Source: Chloroflexota bacterium (GTDB lineage Bacteria > Chloroflexota > Anaerolineae > Aggregatilineales > J027). Taken from it: a DNA stretch of 64,000 nucleotides. Positions 1 through 7,480 of this stretch are shown piece by piece; positions within the stretch are counted from its first letter, which is position 1, and each line of letters opens with the position of its first letter. The notes beneath the pieces are model-generated. The model made no database searches. It saw only the letters and a program-made list of their open reading frames with translations, and had not been told where the DNA came from. The stretch spans positions 41,238 to 105,237 of the forward strand of contig JABFGB010000025.1 in the NCBI GenBank assembly GCA_013112715.1, written 5' to 3'. Position numbers and translations under genes: made by a program.

Positions 1-1
1 T

Positions 2-121
2 GCTCGGCAAGCGCGCCAAGCCACTGAAGAACTGGTTAGAGCGGGTATCCTAATCCCTGTCCGCTTGGGTCAGGCCGAAGGCTATATCCACAAAGACTTT
101 GTGGAAGACCCTTCGCACTGA
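2..121 (+). CDS. C-terminal end of an unidentified protein (partial)
   Basis: An open frame runs from the left edge and stops with TGA at 119-121, giving 39 residues that end in KDFVEDPSH. It is probably the tail of a gene that starts outside the window, because a hairpin followed by five Ts lies directly downstream. I do not recognise the family; the fragment is too short to assign a role. Confidence 0.5.
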   Translation, partial: ARQARQATEELVRAGILIPVRLGQAEGYIHKDFVEDPSH

Positions 122-138
122 ATGCGAAAGGTGCGAAA

Positions 139-173
139 CGCGAAAGGTGCGAAATGTGGCCTTTCGCGTTTTT
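139..173 (+). terminator. Rho-independent terminator built from GCGAAA repeats
   Basis: CGCGAAAGG (139-147) pairs perfectly with CCTTTCGCG (160-168) and is followed by TTTTT (169-173), 18 bases after the stop of the partial gene. The stem is embedded in a local repeat: the 15-mer GCGAAAGGTGCGAAA is present at 124-138 and again at 140-154, and further TTTCGC units follow to about 192. Confidence 0.7.
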
Positions 174-370
174 CGCATTTCGCCTATTTCGCGCAAGATG
201 CGAAACTTAGATGGAGTATAAAACTGGTTATCCTCATTACCGGTCAAAATAAAGTCTATTAGTGGTTGCGACTTGGCAGCATCCCGACGCAGGGCGTGGA
301 GTTGCGTACGATAGCATCACACCATTACTCAGGTCGTTGAAAAATCGAAAGAGATGTAGTCCTAGTCTAT

Positions 371-937
371 TCACTCGTCCTGCTGGCTAGCGGTCCGGGT
401 CACTGTCGTGATAAGTTGGTCATAGATTTTCGCCATTTGGTGAGGAGCATACGGCATATCATGATCCAGCCACCATTCGACAAGTAGCAATATTGAGCCA
501 GCCATGTGATGGGCAACAATCTCGACGGGGATAATGCTGCTTTTGGTGGACTGCAATGGGCGGCAATTTCTCAAAATATTGGTGGCAATAGTATCTTGAA
601 CCCGCTTTCGGACTCGTGCTGTACCCTGACTGTTGAGTAGGATGCGATAAAGGGCACTATTCTCTTGGGCATGTTTGAAAATAAGATACCCTTCCGCATC
701 CTGTAGACTTGGTTCACGGGTAAAGGCTTCCAGTTCTTGGATGACATCCTCTAATTTTTTGCCGAGCAATTCATCTTTATCTTTGTAATGGCGATAGAAG
801 GTGGCATGACCAACATCAGCGCGGTTGGTGATGTCTTTGATCGTAATCGTATCGTAGCCTTTTTCGAGAATCAGCGACACAAGGGCATCCCCAAGCAACT
901 GCTGGGTTCTTCGCACGCGACGGTCAGATTTGTCCAT
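371..937 (-). CDS. TetR/AcrR family transcriptional regulator
   Basis: A 188-residue protein with an N-terminal TetR DNA-binding domain (about residues 8-55): the HTH segment TIKDITNRADVGHATFYRHY is typical, followed by KDKDELL. The C-terminal ligand-binding half is diverged, as usual for the family. It is divergent from the cytochrome P450 at 1076, with 138 bases between the two starts; that gap holds two palindromes. By family knowledge it is a ligand-released repressor; by inference it controls itself and the P450. Confidence 0.9.
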   Translation of the reverse strand: MDKSDRRVRRTQQLLGDALVSLILEKGYDTITIKDITNRADVGHATFYRHYKDKDELLGKKLEDVIQELEAFTREPSLQDAEGYLIFKHAQENSALYRILLNSQGTARVRKRVQDTIATNILRNCRPLQSTKSSIIPVEIVAHHMAGSILLLVEWWLDHDMPYAPHQMAKIYDQLITTVTRTASQQDE

Positions 938-954
938 GGGTATTCCTCATTCTG

Positions 955-966
955 AGACACGTGTCT
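955..966. promoter_or_regulatory. Palindrome, candidate TetR operator
   Basis: AGACACGTGTCT is a perfect 12-bp palindrome 18 bp upstream of the TetR start codon, well placed for autoregulation. The role is inferred from position and symmetry. Confidence 0.5.
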
Positions 967-1028
967 ACAAAGAGACAGCCTCTTCTCATCGGTGGTTGAG
1001 TGATTGAGTTAACTCTTTATGATAGAGA

Positions 1029-1056
1029 TTGTCTCTTTTGAGACAAATTGTATCAT
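1029..1056 (+). promoter_or_regulatory. P450 promoter overlapping a second candidate TetR operator
   Basis: TTGTCTC (1029-1035) and GAGACAA (1040-1046) form a 7-bp inverted repeat around TTTT. The same stretch reads as a promoter: -35 TTGTCT (1029-1034), 16-bp spacer, -10 TATCAT (1051-1056), about 20 bases ahead of the P450 ATG. A repressor bound here would block the promoter. Both palindromes share the GAGACA half-site seen at 954-959. Confidence 0.5.
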
Positions 1057-1075
1057 AAACTGAGGATATTCAACC

Positions 1076-2461
1076 ATGCCACTACTGCAAACGACTCAAG
1101 CGAGCTATCCGCCCGGCCCGCCGCCTGTGGGCAAAAACCCGCTGACGCAACTCCGCTTTGGGCTGTATGTCACCAAAAACCCCCTTGGGGTAATGATGGA
1201 CTGGTTCCAAACCTACGGGGATATGGTGCATCTTCAATTTGGGGATACCAACCACGTCTACCTTCTCTCCAATCCTACCCATATCCATGAAGTGCTGGTC
1301 GAAAAGGCGGATCAATTTCATAAAGCCGCCAAATATAAAGATGAACAGCGGGGACTGGCCCGCCTGCTCGGTAATGGCTTAATCACCAGTGATGGCGACT
1401 ACTGGCGACAGCAGCGTAGACTGATGCAACCTGCTTTCCATGCCCGACGGATTGAGGGGTATGGCGTTGTCATGGTGAACTACACGCGGCAAATGCTGGA
1501 TAGCTGGCGCGATGGTAGCAGCCTTGATGTGGCCGATGAAATGATGCACCTCACGCTCGCCATTGTTGCCAGAACCATACTGGACACTGAACTGGCGGGT
1601 GACGCCGAGCAAATTGCGGAAGCCGTATCGGTTTTTCAGAACCTTGCCTTTGGCGTAGATATTTTTCCACTTTGGCTGCCAACCCCCGCGCATATTCGCC
1701 AATCAAGAGTTGAGAAAACGATGAGCCAGATCATCTCACGCTTGATTGCCGAACGACGGGCCTCCGCCGGGGATCGAGGCGACTTACTCTCAATGATGCT
1801 GTTGACAATCGATGAGGAAGGCAACGGCATGACTGACAGGCAAATCAGGGATGAGATGGTGACGTTATTCCTTGCTGGACACGAAACAACCGCGAATGCC
1901 TTGAATTGGGCATGGTATCTGTTGGCCCAACACCCCGACATTGAGGCGAAATTGCACAGTGAACTCGACGCTGTATTGCAGGGTAATCCACCGACCTTCG
2001 CTGACCTGAAGCGCTTGCCCTACACCGAGATGGTCATGAAAGAGGCCATGCGGTTATATCCTCCCGTGTGGAGTATGAGCCGCCAAGTGATTGAAGCGGT
2101 GGAAATTGGTGGCTACCCCATTGCTAAAGGGAGCGAAGTGAACATCATTACCTATGCCACACACCATGATTCACGATGGTGGAGCGAACCAGAATGCTTC
2201 CTGCCAGAGCGGTTTAGTCCCCAACAGGAACAGCAGTTTCCCAAACTAGCTTATCTCCCCTTCAGTAGTGGGCCACGTGTCTGCATAGGCAACAGTTTTG
2301 CGATGGTCGAGGCTCAATTAATTCTGGCAACCATCGCCCAACGCTATCGCTTGGCGCTCACCGATGGGTACAACACGCAGCCTGAAGCCTTAATTACGTT
2401 ACGTCCGCAACATGGGCTGCCAATGAAGGTACAGCGACGAGAGCTACTGTTGAAGCCGTAA
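1076..2461 (+). CDS. Cytochrome P450
   Basis: A 461-residue haem-thiolate monooxygenase of normal length. The I-helix oxygen-activation motif AGHETT lies at residues 267-272, the K-helix ExxR pair at E323/R326, and the haem loop FSSGPRVCIG at 396-405 with C403 as the proximal ligand. There is no N-terminal membrane anchor, so a soluble bacterial P450 is expected; it would need electrons from a ferredoxin/reductase, and none is encoded nearby. The start at 1076 follows GAGGAT at a normal distance. The divergent TetR gene and its palindromes suggest substrate-induced expression. The substrate cannot be read from the sequence. Confidence 0.95.
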   Translation: MPLLQTTQASYPPGPPPVGKNPLTQLRFGLYVTKNPLGVMMDWFQTYGDMVHLQFGDTNHVYLLSNPTHIHEVLVEKADQFHKAAKYKDEQRGLARLLGNGLITSDGDYWRQQRRLMQPAFHARRIEGYGVVMVNYTRQMLDSWRDGSSLDVADEMMHLTLAIVARTILDTELAGDAEQIAEAVSVFQNLAFGVDIFPLWLPTPAHIRQSRVEKTMSQIISRLIAERRASAGDRGDLLSMMLLTIDEEGNGMTDRQIRDEMVTLFLAGHETTANALNWAWYLLAQHPDIEAKLHSELDAVLQGNPPTFADLKRLPYTEMVMKEAMRLYPPVWSMSRQVIEAVEIGGYPIAKGSEVNIITYATHHDSRWWSEPECFLPERFSPQQEQQFPKLAYLPFSSGPRVCIGNSFAMVEAQLILATIAQRYRLALTDGYNTQPEALITLRPQHGLPMKVQRRELLLKP

Positions 2462-2581
2462 CATGCAATGCAATTTGTTTAAGGCATTAATCATTCAGCA
2501 AAAAATAAGTTCAATTGCTTGACAAGTCTATCAGGTTCAAAATGTCTTATTTTATGGAGCTATAAAATATTGAAATATGAC

Positions 2582-2973
2582 ATGAACCACTGCGACTTCA
2601 AAACGACTTTGAATGAACAATTTGCCCGAATTACTGAAGTGGTTCATAATCCACATCATATCGAGCCTTTGGATGTACTCGCAAAGGCGAAATCAGCCTT
2701 GAGGAATTAGCCTAGCTGTCTATCGCTTCGCAGCACCTGATTGCCCTGCGCAACACCTTTTCGTCACCTCGCCGACCCGGCAGTATACGCCTACTGTACG
2801 CATCATAGCTGAACGCCAATTGGCCGAGGTTGACCGGATTGTGAACCTCTAGCTTGCCAATCGTGCCGCACTTGAGGCTGTACTATCCGAACGCCATGCC
2901 CATTTAGAAGAGTCGGGGTTGGTGATTTTGGATGTGTGTCTAGTGGCTGAATATACACAGGGGCACGAGCCGT
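2582..2973 (+). pseudogene. Decayed copy of the ArsR-rhodanese regulator
   Basis: The ATG at 2582 opens with MNHCDFKTTLNEQFARI, nearly the same as the intact gene at 5331 (MNHRDFKTALNEQFARI), but the frame stops at 2710. Further on, in shifted frames and across stops, the rest of the paralogue is recognisable: ERQLAEVDRIV, then LANRAALEAV, then GLVILDVCLVAEYTQGH, matching the linker and rhodanese start of the intact protein. The helix-turn-helix centre is deleted or scrambled. A full duplication that has lost function explains this; the downstream 2974-3068 carries nothing else I can identify. Confidence 0.8.
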
Positions 2974-3068
2974 GACCATCAGACTCGTGCCGCACGCCAA
3001 CTGGCTCACCGGGCAACCTATACGGAAAATACGCATAGCGAAGTACCTGATCGCAGTTTAGCGGGGTG

Positions 3069-3557
3069 TTACCCGCTTTTCCTTGAGAATAGGAAATTGT
3101 ATATCATCGAAGGGATACAAACATCCATAGTCACTACTAAAATAGCCGTTCCTACGAGCATGTATCCAAGCACGTATCCCCAAGTATTCAATCCAGCATA
3201 AAAAAGCCAAGTGGTAACCGCCAGCCAAACAACTGCCATGCCGCAGGCAAAATGGCCCTGCTTCGTGCGTAGTGGTATTTGCGGTTTATTAATCCAATAG
3301 CGTATCACATGGTTGTAAAGATAATCGAACGGATGACGAGGAAGGATGGCACCCATCAAAGCAATAACCATTGCGCTGAACAATATTGTGGGACTGGTCA
3401 GCAGCAAACCAAGCACGGCAATGAAACCACATAAATAATACGCAAAGCGAATGCCGAATTTGAAAGACCCTAGCTCCGTGTCAGTGTATCCAATATAACC
3501 TTGTGTTTCAAGGCGTTGTCTAGCCGCAGGCGTGATAATACAGTTTTGATTTGTCAT
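3069..3557 (-). CDS. DUF4395-like four-helix membrane protein
   Basis: About 162 residues with four hydrophobic segments. The central PRHPFDYLYNHVIRYW followed by IPLRTKQGHFACG resembles the DUF4395 family of small inner-membrane proteins, which often sits beside rhodanese genes; that assignment is moderate. The start is uncertain: ATGACAAATCAA is tandemly duplicated, giving in-frame ATGs at 3569 and 3557. The second is chosen because GAGGG is then 12 bases upstream, whereas it abuts the first. Its neighbourhood (ArsR-rhodanese genes on both sides) suggests a link to sulfur handling, by inference only. Confidence 0.7.
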   Translation of the reverse strand: MTNQNCIITPAARQRLETQGYIGYTDTELGSFKFGIRFAYYLCGFIAVLGLLLTSPTILFSAMVIALMGAILPRHPFDYLYNHVIRYWINKPQIPLRTKQGHFACGMAVVWLAVTTWLFYAGLNTWGYVLGYMLVGTAILVVTMDVCIPSMIYNFLFSRKSG

Positions 3558-3610
3558 TTGATTTGTCATCCCTCGCGTGAATTGCAAATAGTGTCGCTTG
3601 CTGCAAACTC

Positions 3611-3696
3611 TGATTGCTAGTCCTCACCCCCAATCTTCTCTCCGCAAAATAGGCAAGGGAAATAGGGGGTGGGGAAGGTTCAGAAACTAGCAATCA
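3611..3696. repeat. Palindromic element (MITE-like)
   Basis: TGATTGCTAG (3611-3620) is mirrored exactly by CTAGCAATCA (3687-3696), and just inside them CCTCACCCCC (3622-3631) pairs with GGGGGTGGGG (3665-3674) with one mismatch. The whole 86-bp unit can fold into one long hairpin between the ABM gene and the DUF4395-like gene. C-rich/G-rich mobile palindromes of this look are common in bacterial intergenic space. Confidence 0.55.
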
Positions 3697-3715
3697 TAGT
3701 GATAATGAGGCTGGT

Positions 3716-3997
3716 TTAGGCACTTTCGTAAATGCGAATGTCCGGGTTGTCCTGCAAGAGAGGTTTCAACTCACGCACCACATCTTCATTAAACAATGGG
3801 CTTTGAAGGTATGCTTTCGCATTATCGCTTGAATTGAAGCCATGCGTCACCTGAACGTCTTCATCACGAATAAGCAAGTCCTTCGATTTTGCACCGAGGA
3901 CTTGAGTGAGGAACGCTTGTTTGTACTTGGTGTACACCGCAGCGGCTTGAGGACGGTTGCTTGGAGCAATCCGCATAGTGATTTGAAGATAAACCAT
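3716..3997 (-). CDS. ABM-type dimeric alpha/beta-barrel protein
   Basis: A 93-residue protein with the beta-alpha-beta pattern of the antibiotic biosynthesis monooxygenase fold (MVYLQITMRI start, HGFNSSDNAKAYLQSPLF middle, charged C-terminal strand IRIYES). Members of this fold are small cytosolic oxygenases or ligand binders; no catalytic residues can be assigned. It is divergent from the LysR regulator at 4255, and a near-perfect 18-bp palindrome lies 35 bp upstream of its start, so tight regulation is likely. Confidence 0.75.
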   Translation of the reverse strand: MVYLQITMRIAPSNRPQAAAVYTKYKQAFLTQVLGAKSKDLLIRDEDVQVTHGFNSSDNAKAYLQSPLFNEDVVRELKPLLQDNPDIRIYESA

Positions 3998-4031
3998 ACC
4001 TGTTTTCCTTAGTCTTTATAGACGGTCATTT

Positions 4032-4049
4032 CTTGACACGTGTGTCAAG
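4032..4049. promoter_or_regulatory. 18-bp palindromic operator candidate
   Basis: CTTGACAC-GT-GTGTCAAG is a perfect inverted repeat, 35 bp upstream of the ABM-fold gene. Its core GACACGTGTGTC resembles the TetR-side palindrome at 955-966 (GACACGTGTC) but has two more central bases, so a common regulator is possible but not shown. TTGACA may also serve as a -35 box. Confidence 0.5.
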
Positions 4050-4254
4050 TTATGCTTCACTATAAGGGACGGTTTATTTATAGTCCAATTGTATTATTGA
4101 CATCAATTGATAGCTTAAAGCTATTAATTCAAACGCTCAGGCCTGCATAGACTGGGGCAAAGAAAAGTTTAAGCGGAAAGAAGATCGAATACGATTTATG
4201 GAAATTTTCTCTCAAACTGCGATATGCCAAAGTTGAAATGATGGGACATGAGAT

Positions 4255-5178
4255 ATGAACTTAAACCAACTTCTTTATGTCCGAGCTGTTGTCGAAACAG
4301 GTTCTTTCACGAGGGCCGCTGACCAGTGTTTTGTTAGCCAACCTACCCTTTCAATTGCGATTTCGCAGTTGGAAGATGAACTTGGGGGTCAATTGTTTGC
4401 ACGAACAACACGCAAGGTCAGCCTAACCCCATTTGGTCAATATCTTTTGCCAAGCATACTGGATGTAGTGAACGCCCAAGCAGTCTTGATGAAGCAAGCT
4501 GAAGTGTTTTTGCATCCTAAAACGACGCTTATTCGTATTGGAACATCACCCTTGATTGATTCGCATTTCCTCGCCTTGATCTGTGAATCATTCAAACAAT
4601 TATATCCCAGCGTAGAATTGATCTTGCGTGAGATGAATGTGACGGATCTTCATCGGATGCTTGAGGAGGATCAACTCGATTTTGTCTTTGGTGTAGCAAC
4701 TGCCAAACAGCCACAATGGGAAAATCTGCCACTGTATCGTGAATCATTGTTATTTTTACCAAACATGAGGCGCTCAGAAGGAAATAATTTAAGCGACTCA
4801 GTCTTCCTAAAAGATATTGCCGACGAGACTTTTGTGATGGTGCCCGATACGTGTGGCTTGACAAGAGCGACACAAGCTATTTTTCGTAGCCATCGCCTCA
4901 AATTACGCAAGTACGCTGGAGAGGCTTTGAGCTATCAGGTGCTCGAAGAGTGGGCAAAATTAGGCGTAGGAGCGGCTATCTTGCCCCGGTCAAAAATATC
5001 TACTGAAAACCAGTCGGCTTTATACATCAAAGAGAGATCAGGGCAGTCACTGATGCTCTCTTATGAAGCCGTCTGGATGTACTCGGAGAACCCCTCACCG
5101 CCCTTGCAAGCCTTCGCAAAGCACTTGCGAGATATCATACCCACCCTAAGTACAGGGTTGGTCGAGATTGCTGAGTAG
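4255..5178 (+). CDS. LysR family transcriptional regulator
   Basis: A 307-residue LTTR. The N-terminal winged HTH is clear: VRAVVETGSFTRAADQCFVSQPTLS then QLEDELGGQLFART (residues about 10-55), followed by a periplasmic-binding-protein-like effector domain (about 90-295). It is divergent from the ABM gene at 3716 across a 257-bp gap that contains the 18-bp palindrome. LTTRs usually activate the divergent gene upon binding a small molecule; the effector here is unknown. Confidence 0.92.
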   Translation: MNLNQLLYVRAVVETGSFTRAADQCFVSQPTLSIAISQLEDELGGQLFARTTRKVSLTPFGQYLLPSILDVVNAQAVLMKQAEVFLHPKTTLIRIGTSPLIDSHFLALICESFKQLYPSVELILREMNVTDLHRMLEEDQLDFVFGVATAKQPQWENLPLYRESLLFLPNMRRSEGNNLSDSVFLKDIADETFVMVPDTCGLTRATQAIFRSHRLKLRKYAGEALSYQVLEEWAKLGVGAAILPRSKISTENQSALYIKERSGQSLMLSYEAVWMYSENPSPPLQAFAKHLRDIIPTLSTGLVEIAE

Positions 5179-5294
5179 GCTGCGCCAAACTCGTTCAATA
5201 GCCCAATCATTTAGTCTGATGTCGTGATCTTAATTGCTAGAGCGAATTAGTTAGAGCAACTGCGGCTTGACAAACTCATCCAGTTTCCAGTACA

Positions 5295-5326
5295 ATATTC
5301 TATAATTCTATAGAATAATGGAATAT
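5295..5326. promoter_or_regulatory. 32-bp nested palindrome, candidate ArsR-type operator
   Basis: A perfect inner palindrome ATTCTATAGAAT (5305-5316) and an outer pair ATATTC (5295-5300) / GAATAT (5321-5326) share the same centre (5310.5); over 32 bp, 14 of 16 half-site positions are symmetric. It ends four bases before the ArsR-rhodanese start. AT-rich palindromes at the start codon are typical for the BigR/SqrR-like branch of ArsR repressors, so autoregulation is inferred. Confidence 0.65.
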
Positions 5327-5330
5327 AATA

Positions 5331-5996
5331 ATGAACCACCGCGATTTCAAAACAGCCTTAAACGAACAATTTGCCCGTATCGCTAAGGCAGTAGCTAACC
5401 CACACCGCATTGAGATACTGGACATCCTCGCCCAAGGGGAACGCAGTGTCGAAGAAATAGCCAAGGAAGCGGCGCTGACGATTGGGAATACTTCCCAGCA
5501 TTTACAGGGATTACGCGAATCACGCCTGATTGCGTCCCGCAAACAGGGGCTACACGTTTACTATCGGTTGACTGACCCCTCCGTGTTTCGCCTCATTCAA
5601 ATCATCCGCGAGATCGCCCAAGCGCAGTTAGCTGAAGTCAACCAGTTGGTCGAGAGTTACTTCACCAATCGCGCTGCCCTAGAGCCAATCACACTCCACG
5701 AACTCTACGCACGCCTCGATGAGCCAGATTTGGTGGTGCTGGATGTGCGCCCTAACCCTGAGTATGCCCAAGGACACATTCCGGGAGCGCGTTCCATTCC
5801 CATTAACGAACTCGAACAGCGTCTCGGTGAACTCGCCCCAGAGCAAGAAATTGTCGCCTACTGTCGCGGGCCTTACTGTGTCTTTGCTGATGAAGCCGTC
5901 GAACTTCTCAGCGCACATGGTTATCAAGTACAACGACTGCAAGAGGGTTATCCCGACTGGCTACTGGCCCTATTACCCACTGAAGCTAACAAATGA
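5331..5996 (+). CDS. ArsR-type regulator fused to a rhodanese domain
   Basis: 221 residues. Residues 1-100 are an ArsR winged helix (NPHRIEILDILAQGERSVEEIA, then the recognition region TSQHLQGLRESRLI). Residues 120-215 are a rhodanese domain (LVVLDVRPNPEYAQGHIPGA) with the active loop YCRGPYC, C178 being the expected persulfide-carrying cysteine and C183 a second one. The ArsR half has no cysteine, unlike SqrR/BigR, so sensing may go through the rhodanese loop (inference). It is the first gene of an operon with a persulfide dioxygenase 13 bp downstream. A decayed copy lies at 2582. Confidence 0.93.
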   Translation: MNHRDFKTALNEQFARIAKAVANPHRIEILDILAQGERSVEEIAKEAALTIGNTSQHLQGLRESRLIASRKQGLHVYYRLTDPSVFRLIQIIREIAQAQLAEVNQLVESYFTNRAALEPITLHELYARLDEPDLVVLDVRPNPEYAQGHIPGARSIPINELEQRLGELAPEQEIVAYCRGPYCVFADEAVELLSAHGYQVQRLQEGYPDWLLALLPTEANK

Positions 5997-6009
5997 ATTG
6001 GAGACTGCC

Positions 6010-6765
6010 ATGATTTTTCGTCAAATTCTACATCCACAAACAGGCTGTGCTTCGTATCTTTTCGGTTGCACAGGTAAGGCTAAACTCGCCGTCGTTGATC
6101 CGCATCGTGAGCATATTGAGGATTACCTTGCCCTTGCTCAACAAGCCAATTCTCCGATTGTGGCAATTTTTGAAACACATGTCCAAGCCGATCATCTATC
6201 AGGAGCGCAAACTCTAGCTGCTCAGACAGGGGCGACGATTTATTTACATGAGTCAGCCCAAGTCAACTTTCCGTTCAGCCGTCTGCGCGATGGGGATAGG
6301 ATCGAGTTGGGCAATGATTATGTCCAAGTGCTGCATACCCCCGGCCACTCCCCTGACAGTGTGTGTTTGGTGGTGGGGGATAAGGTTCGTACTGAAACTC
6401 CTTGGTTTGCCTTGACAGGGGACACCTTGTTTGTAGGCGATGTGGGTCGCCCTGATTTGCATGGTGAGAACCACACGACTGCGTTCGCCGAGCAGCTTTA
6501 TGACAGTGTGTTTAACAAACTACTTCAACTAGAGGACACCTTAGAAGTGTATCCTAGCCACTTTGCTGGATCAGCTTGTGGGCGGGCCATGAGTGGCAAA
6601 CCGAGTTCCACGATTGGCTTTGAACGACGGTTCAATCCGGCGCTGCAATATCATGACCGTGAAGCATTTGTTACCTTTGTGCAGCAGAATCAGACACCTG
6701 CACCTGCTGAGTTTGCGACGATCCGACAGGCGAACCTTAATGCACAAATCGGTGAAACCTCCTGA
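6010..6765 (+). CDS. Persulfide dioxygenase-like metallo-beta-lactamase fold protein (ETHE1/Blh type)
   Basis: 251 residues. The metal motif THVQADHLSG gives H57, D61 and H62, with Q59 where hydrolases have a second histidine; this fits the mononuclear-iron persulfide dioxygenase branch. H113 (TPGHSPDSV) and D138 (TGDTLFVGDVGRPDL) supply the other ligands, and the C-terminus has the PSHFAGSACGR and GFERRFNPAL signatures. It would oxidise glutathione or other low-molecular persulfides to sulfite. The start at 6010 is chosen for the GGAG eight bases upstream; the open frame extends further into the preceding gene but is not coding there. Co-occurrence with ArsR-rhodanese supports sulfide detoxification. 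Confidence 0.92.
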   Translation: MIFRQILHPQTGCASYLFGCTGKAKLAVVDPHREHIEDYLALAQQANSPIVAIFETHVQADHLSGAQTLAAQTGATIYLHESAQVNFPFSRLRDGDRIELGNDYVQVLHTPGHSPDSVCLVVGDKVRTETPWFALTGDTLFVGDVGRPDLHGENHTTAFAEQLYDSVFNKLLQLEDTLEVYPSHFAGSACGRAMSGKPSSTIGFERRFNPALQYHDREAFVTFVQQNQTPAPAEFATIRQANLNAQIGETS

Positions 6766-6830
6766 TAAACCCGACTACTTGTAAGTGGGGATGGATGCGA
6801 AAGAGTCTTGGCAGATAAACTGGGGAGCCT

Positions 6831-7406
6831 ATGAAAGTCCGTGAAAGCGGTATGCCTGAGGAAGCCTATTGGGAGAGTTTCTTTGATGCCGATGCCACCC
6901 TGCAAATACTCTTCAACACCAGTGGGTTGATGGGCCATCTCGTCGAATTTGGGTGTGGTTATGGCACTTTCACTCTGTCAGCCGCACGGCACAGCCAAGG
7001 AGTTGTCACTGCATTGGACATTGAGCCACTGCTGGTGGAGCATGTCCAGCGGAAGGCCGAGGTTTTGGGATTGTCCAACGTACAAGGCGAGATCAGAGAT
7101 TTTGTCGCTAATGGGAGCGGATTGGAAAGCGGTACCCAAGATCACGCACTGATTTTCAACCTACTGCATCTAGAACAACCCATTTTATTGTTGCAAGAAG
7201 CCCGCCGCGTATTGCGCGAAGGGGGAATGCTTTTTGTCATGCACTGGCGTAGCGACATTCCGACCCCACGTGGCCCTTCTCTTACCATACGTCCACGCCC
7301 GGAACAGTGTCAAGAGTGGCTGGAAGAGGCTGGCTTTCAGCAAATTGAATGGGTCAATTTGGAGGCCTGCTGCCCCTATCATTATGGACTAATGGCAAGG
7401 CGCTAA
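6831..7406 (+). CDS. Class I SAM-dependent methyltransferase
   Basis: 191 residues with SAM motif I VEFGCGYGTFTLSAA, an acidic motif II residue (ALDIEPLLVEHV), and the motif LLQEARRVLREGGMLFVMHW typical of UbiE/methyltransferase-11 proteins. The substrate is not predictable. It lies 65 bp after the persulfide dioxygenase and 74 bp before an MFS transporter, all on the plus strand, so it probably belongs to the same transcription unit. Confidence 0.88.
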   Translation: MKVRESGMPEEAYWESFFDADATLQILFNTSGLMGHLVEFGCGYGTFTLSAARHSQGVVTALDIEPLLVEHVQRKAEVLGLSNVQGEIRDFVANGSGLESGTQDHALIFNLLHLEQPILLLQEARRVLREGGMLFVMHWRSDIPTPRGPSLTIRPRPEQCQEWLEEAGFQQIEWVNLEACCPYHYGLMARR

Positions 7407-7480
7407 TTCCTTCAACATAGCACAAGTAAATCCACAAATTTCATGGTAGGGGCGACCCCTTCTAGTATCCGAAAGGGATT

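Noticed and set aside
5719..6009. Extension of the persulfide dioxygenase upstream
   Set aside because: It lies inside the rhodanese gene in another frame; the family start and ribosome site are at 6010.
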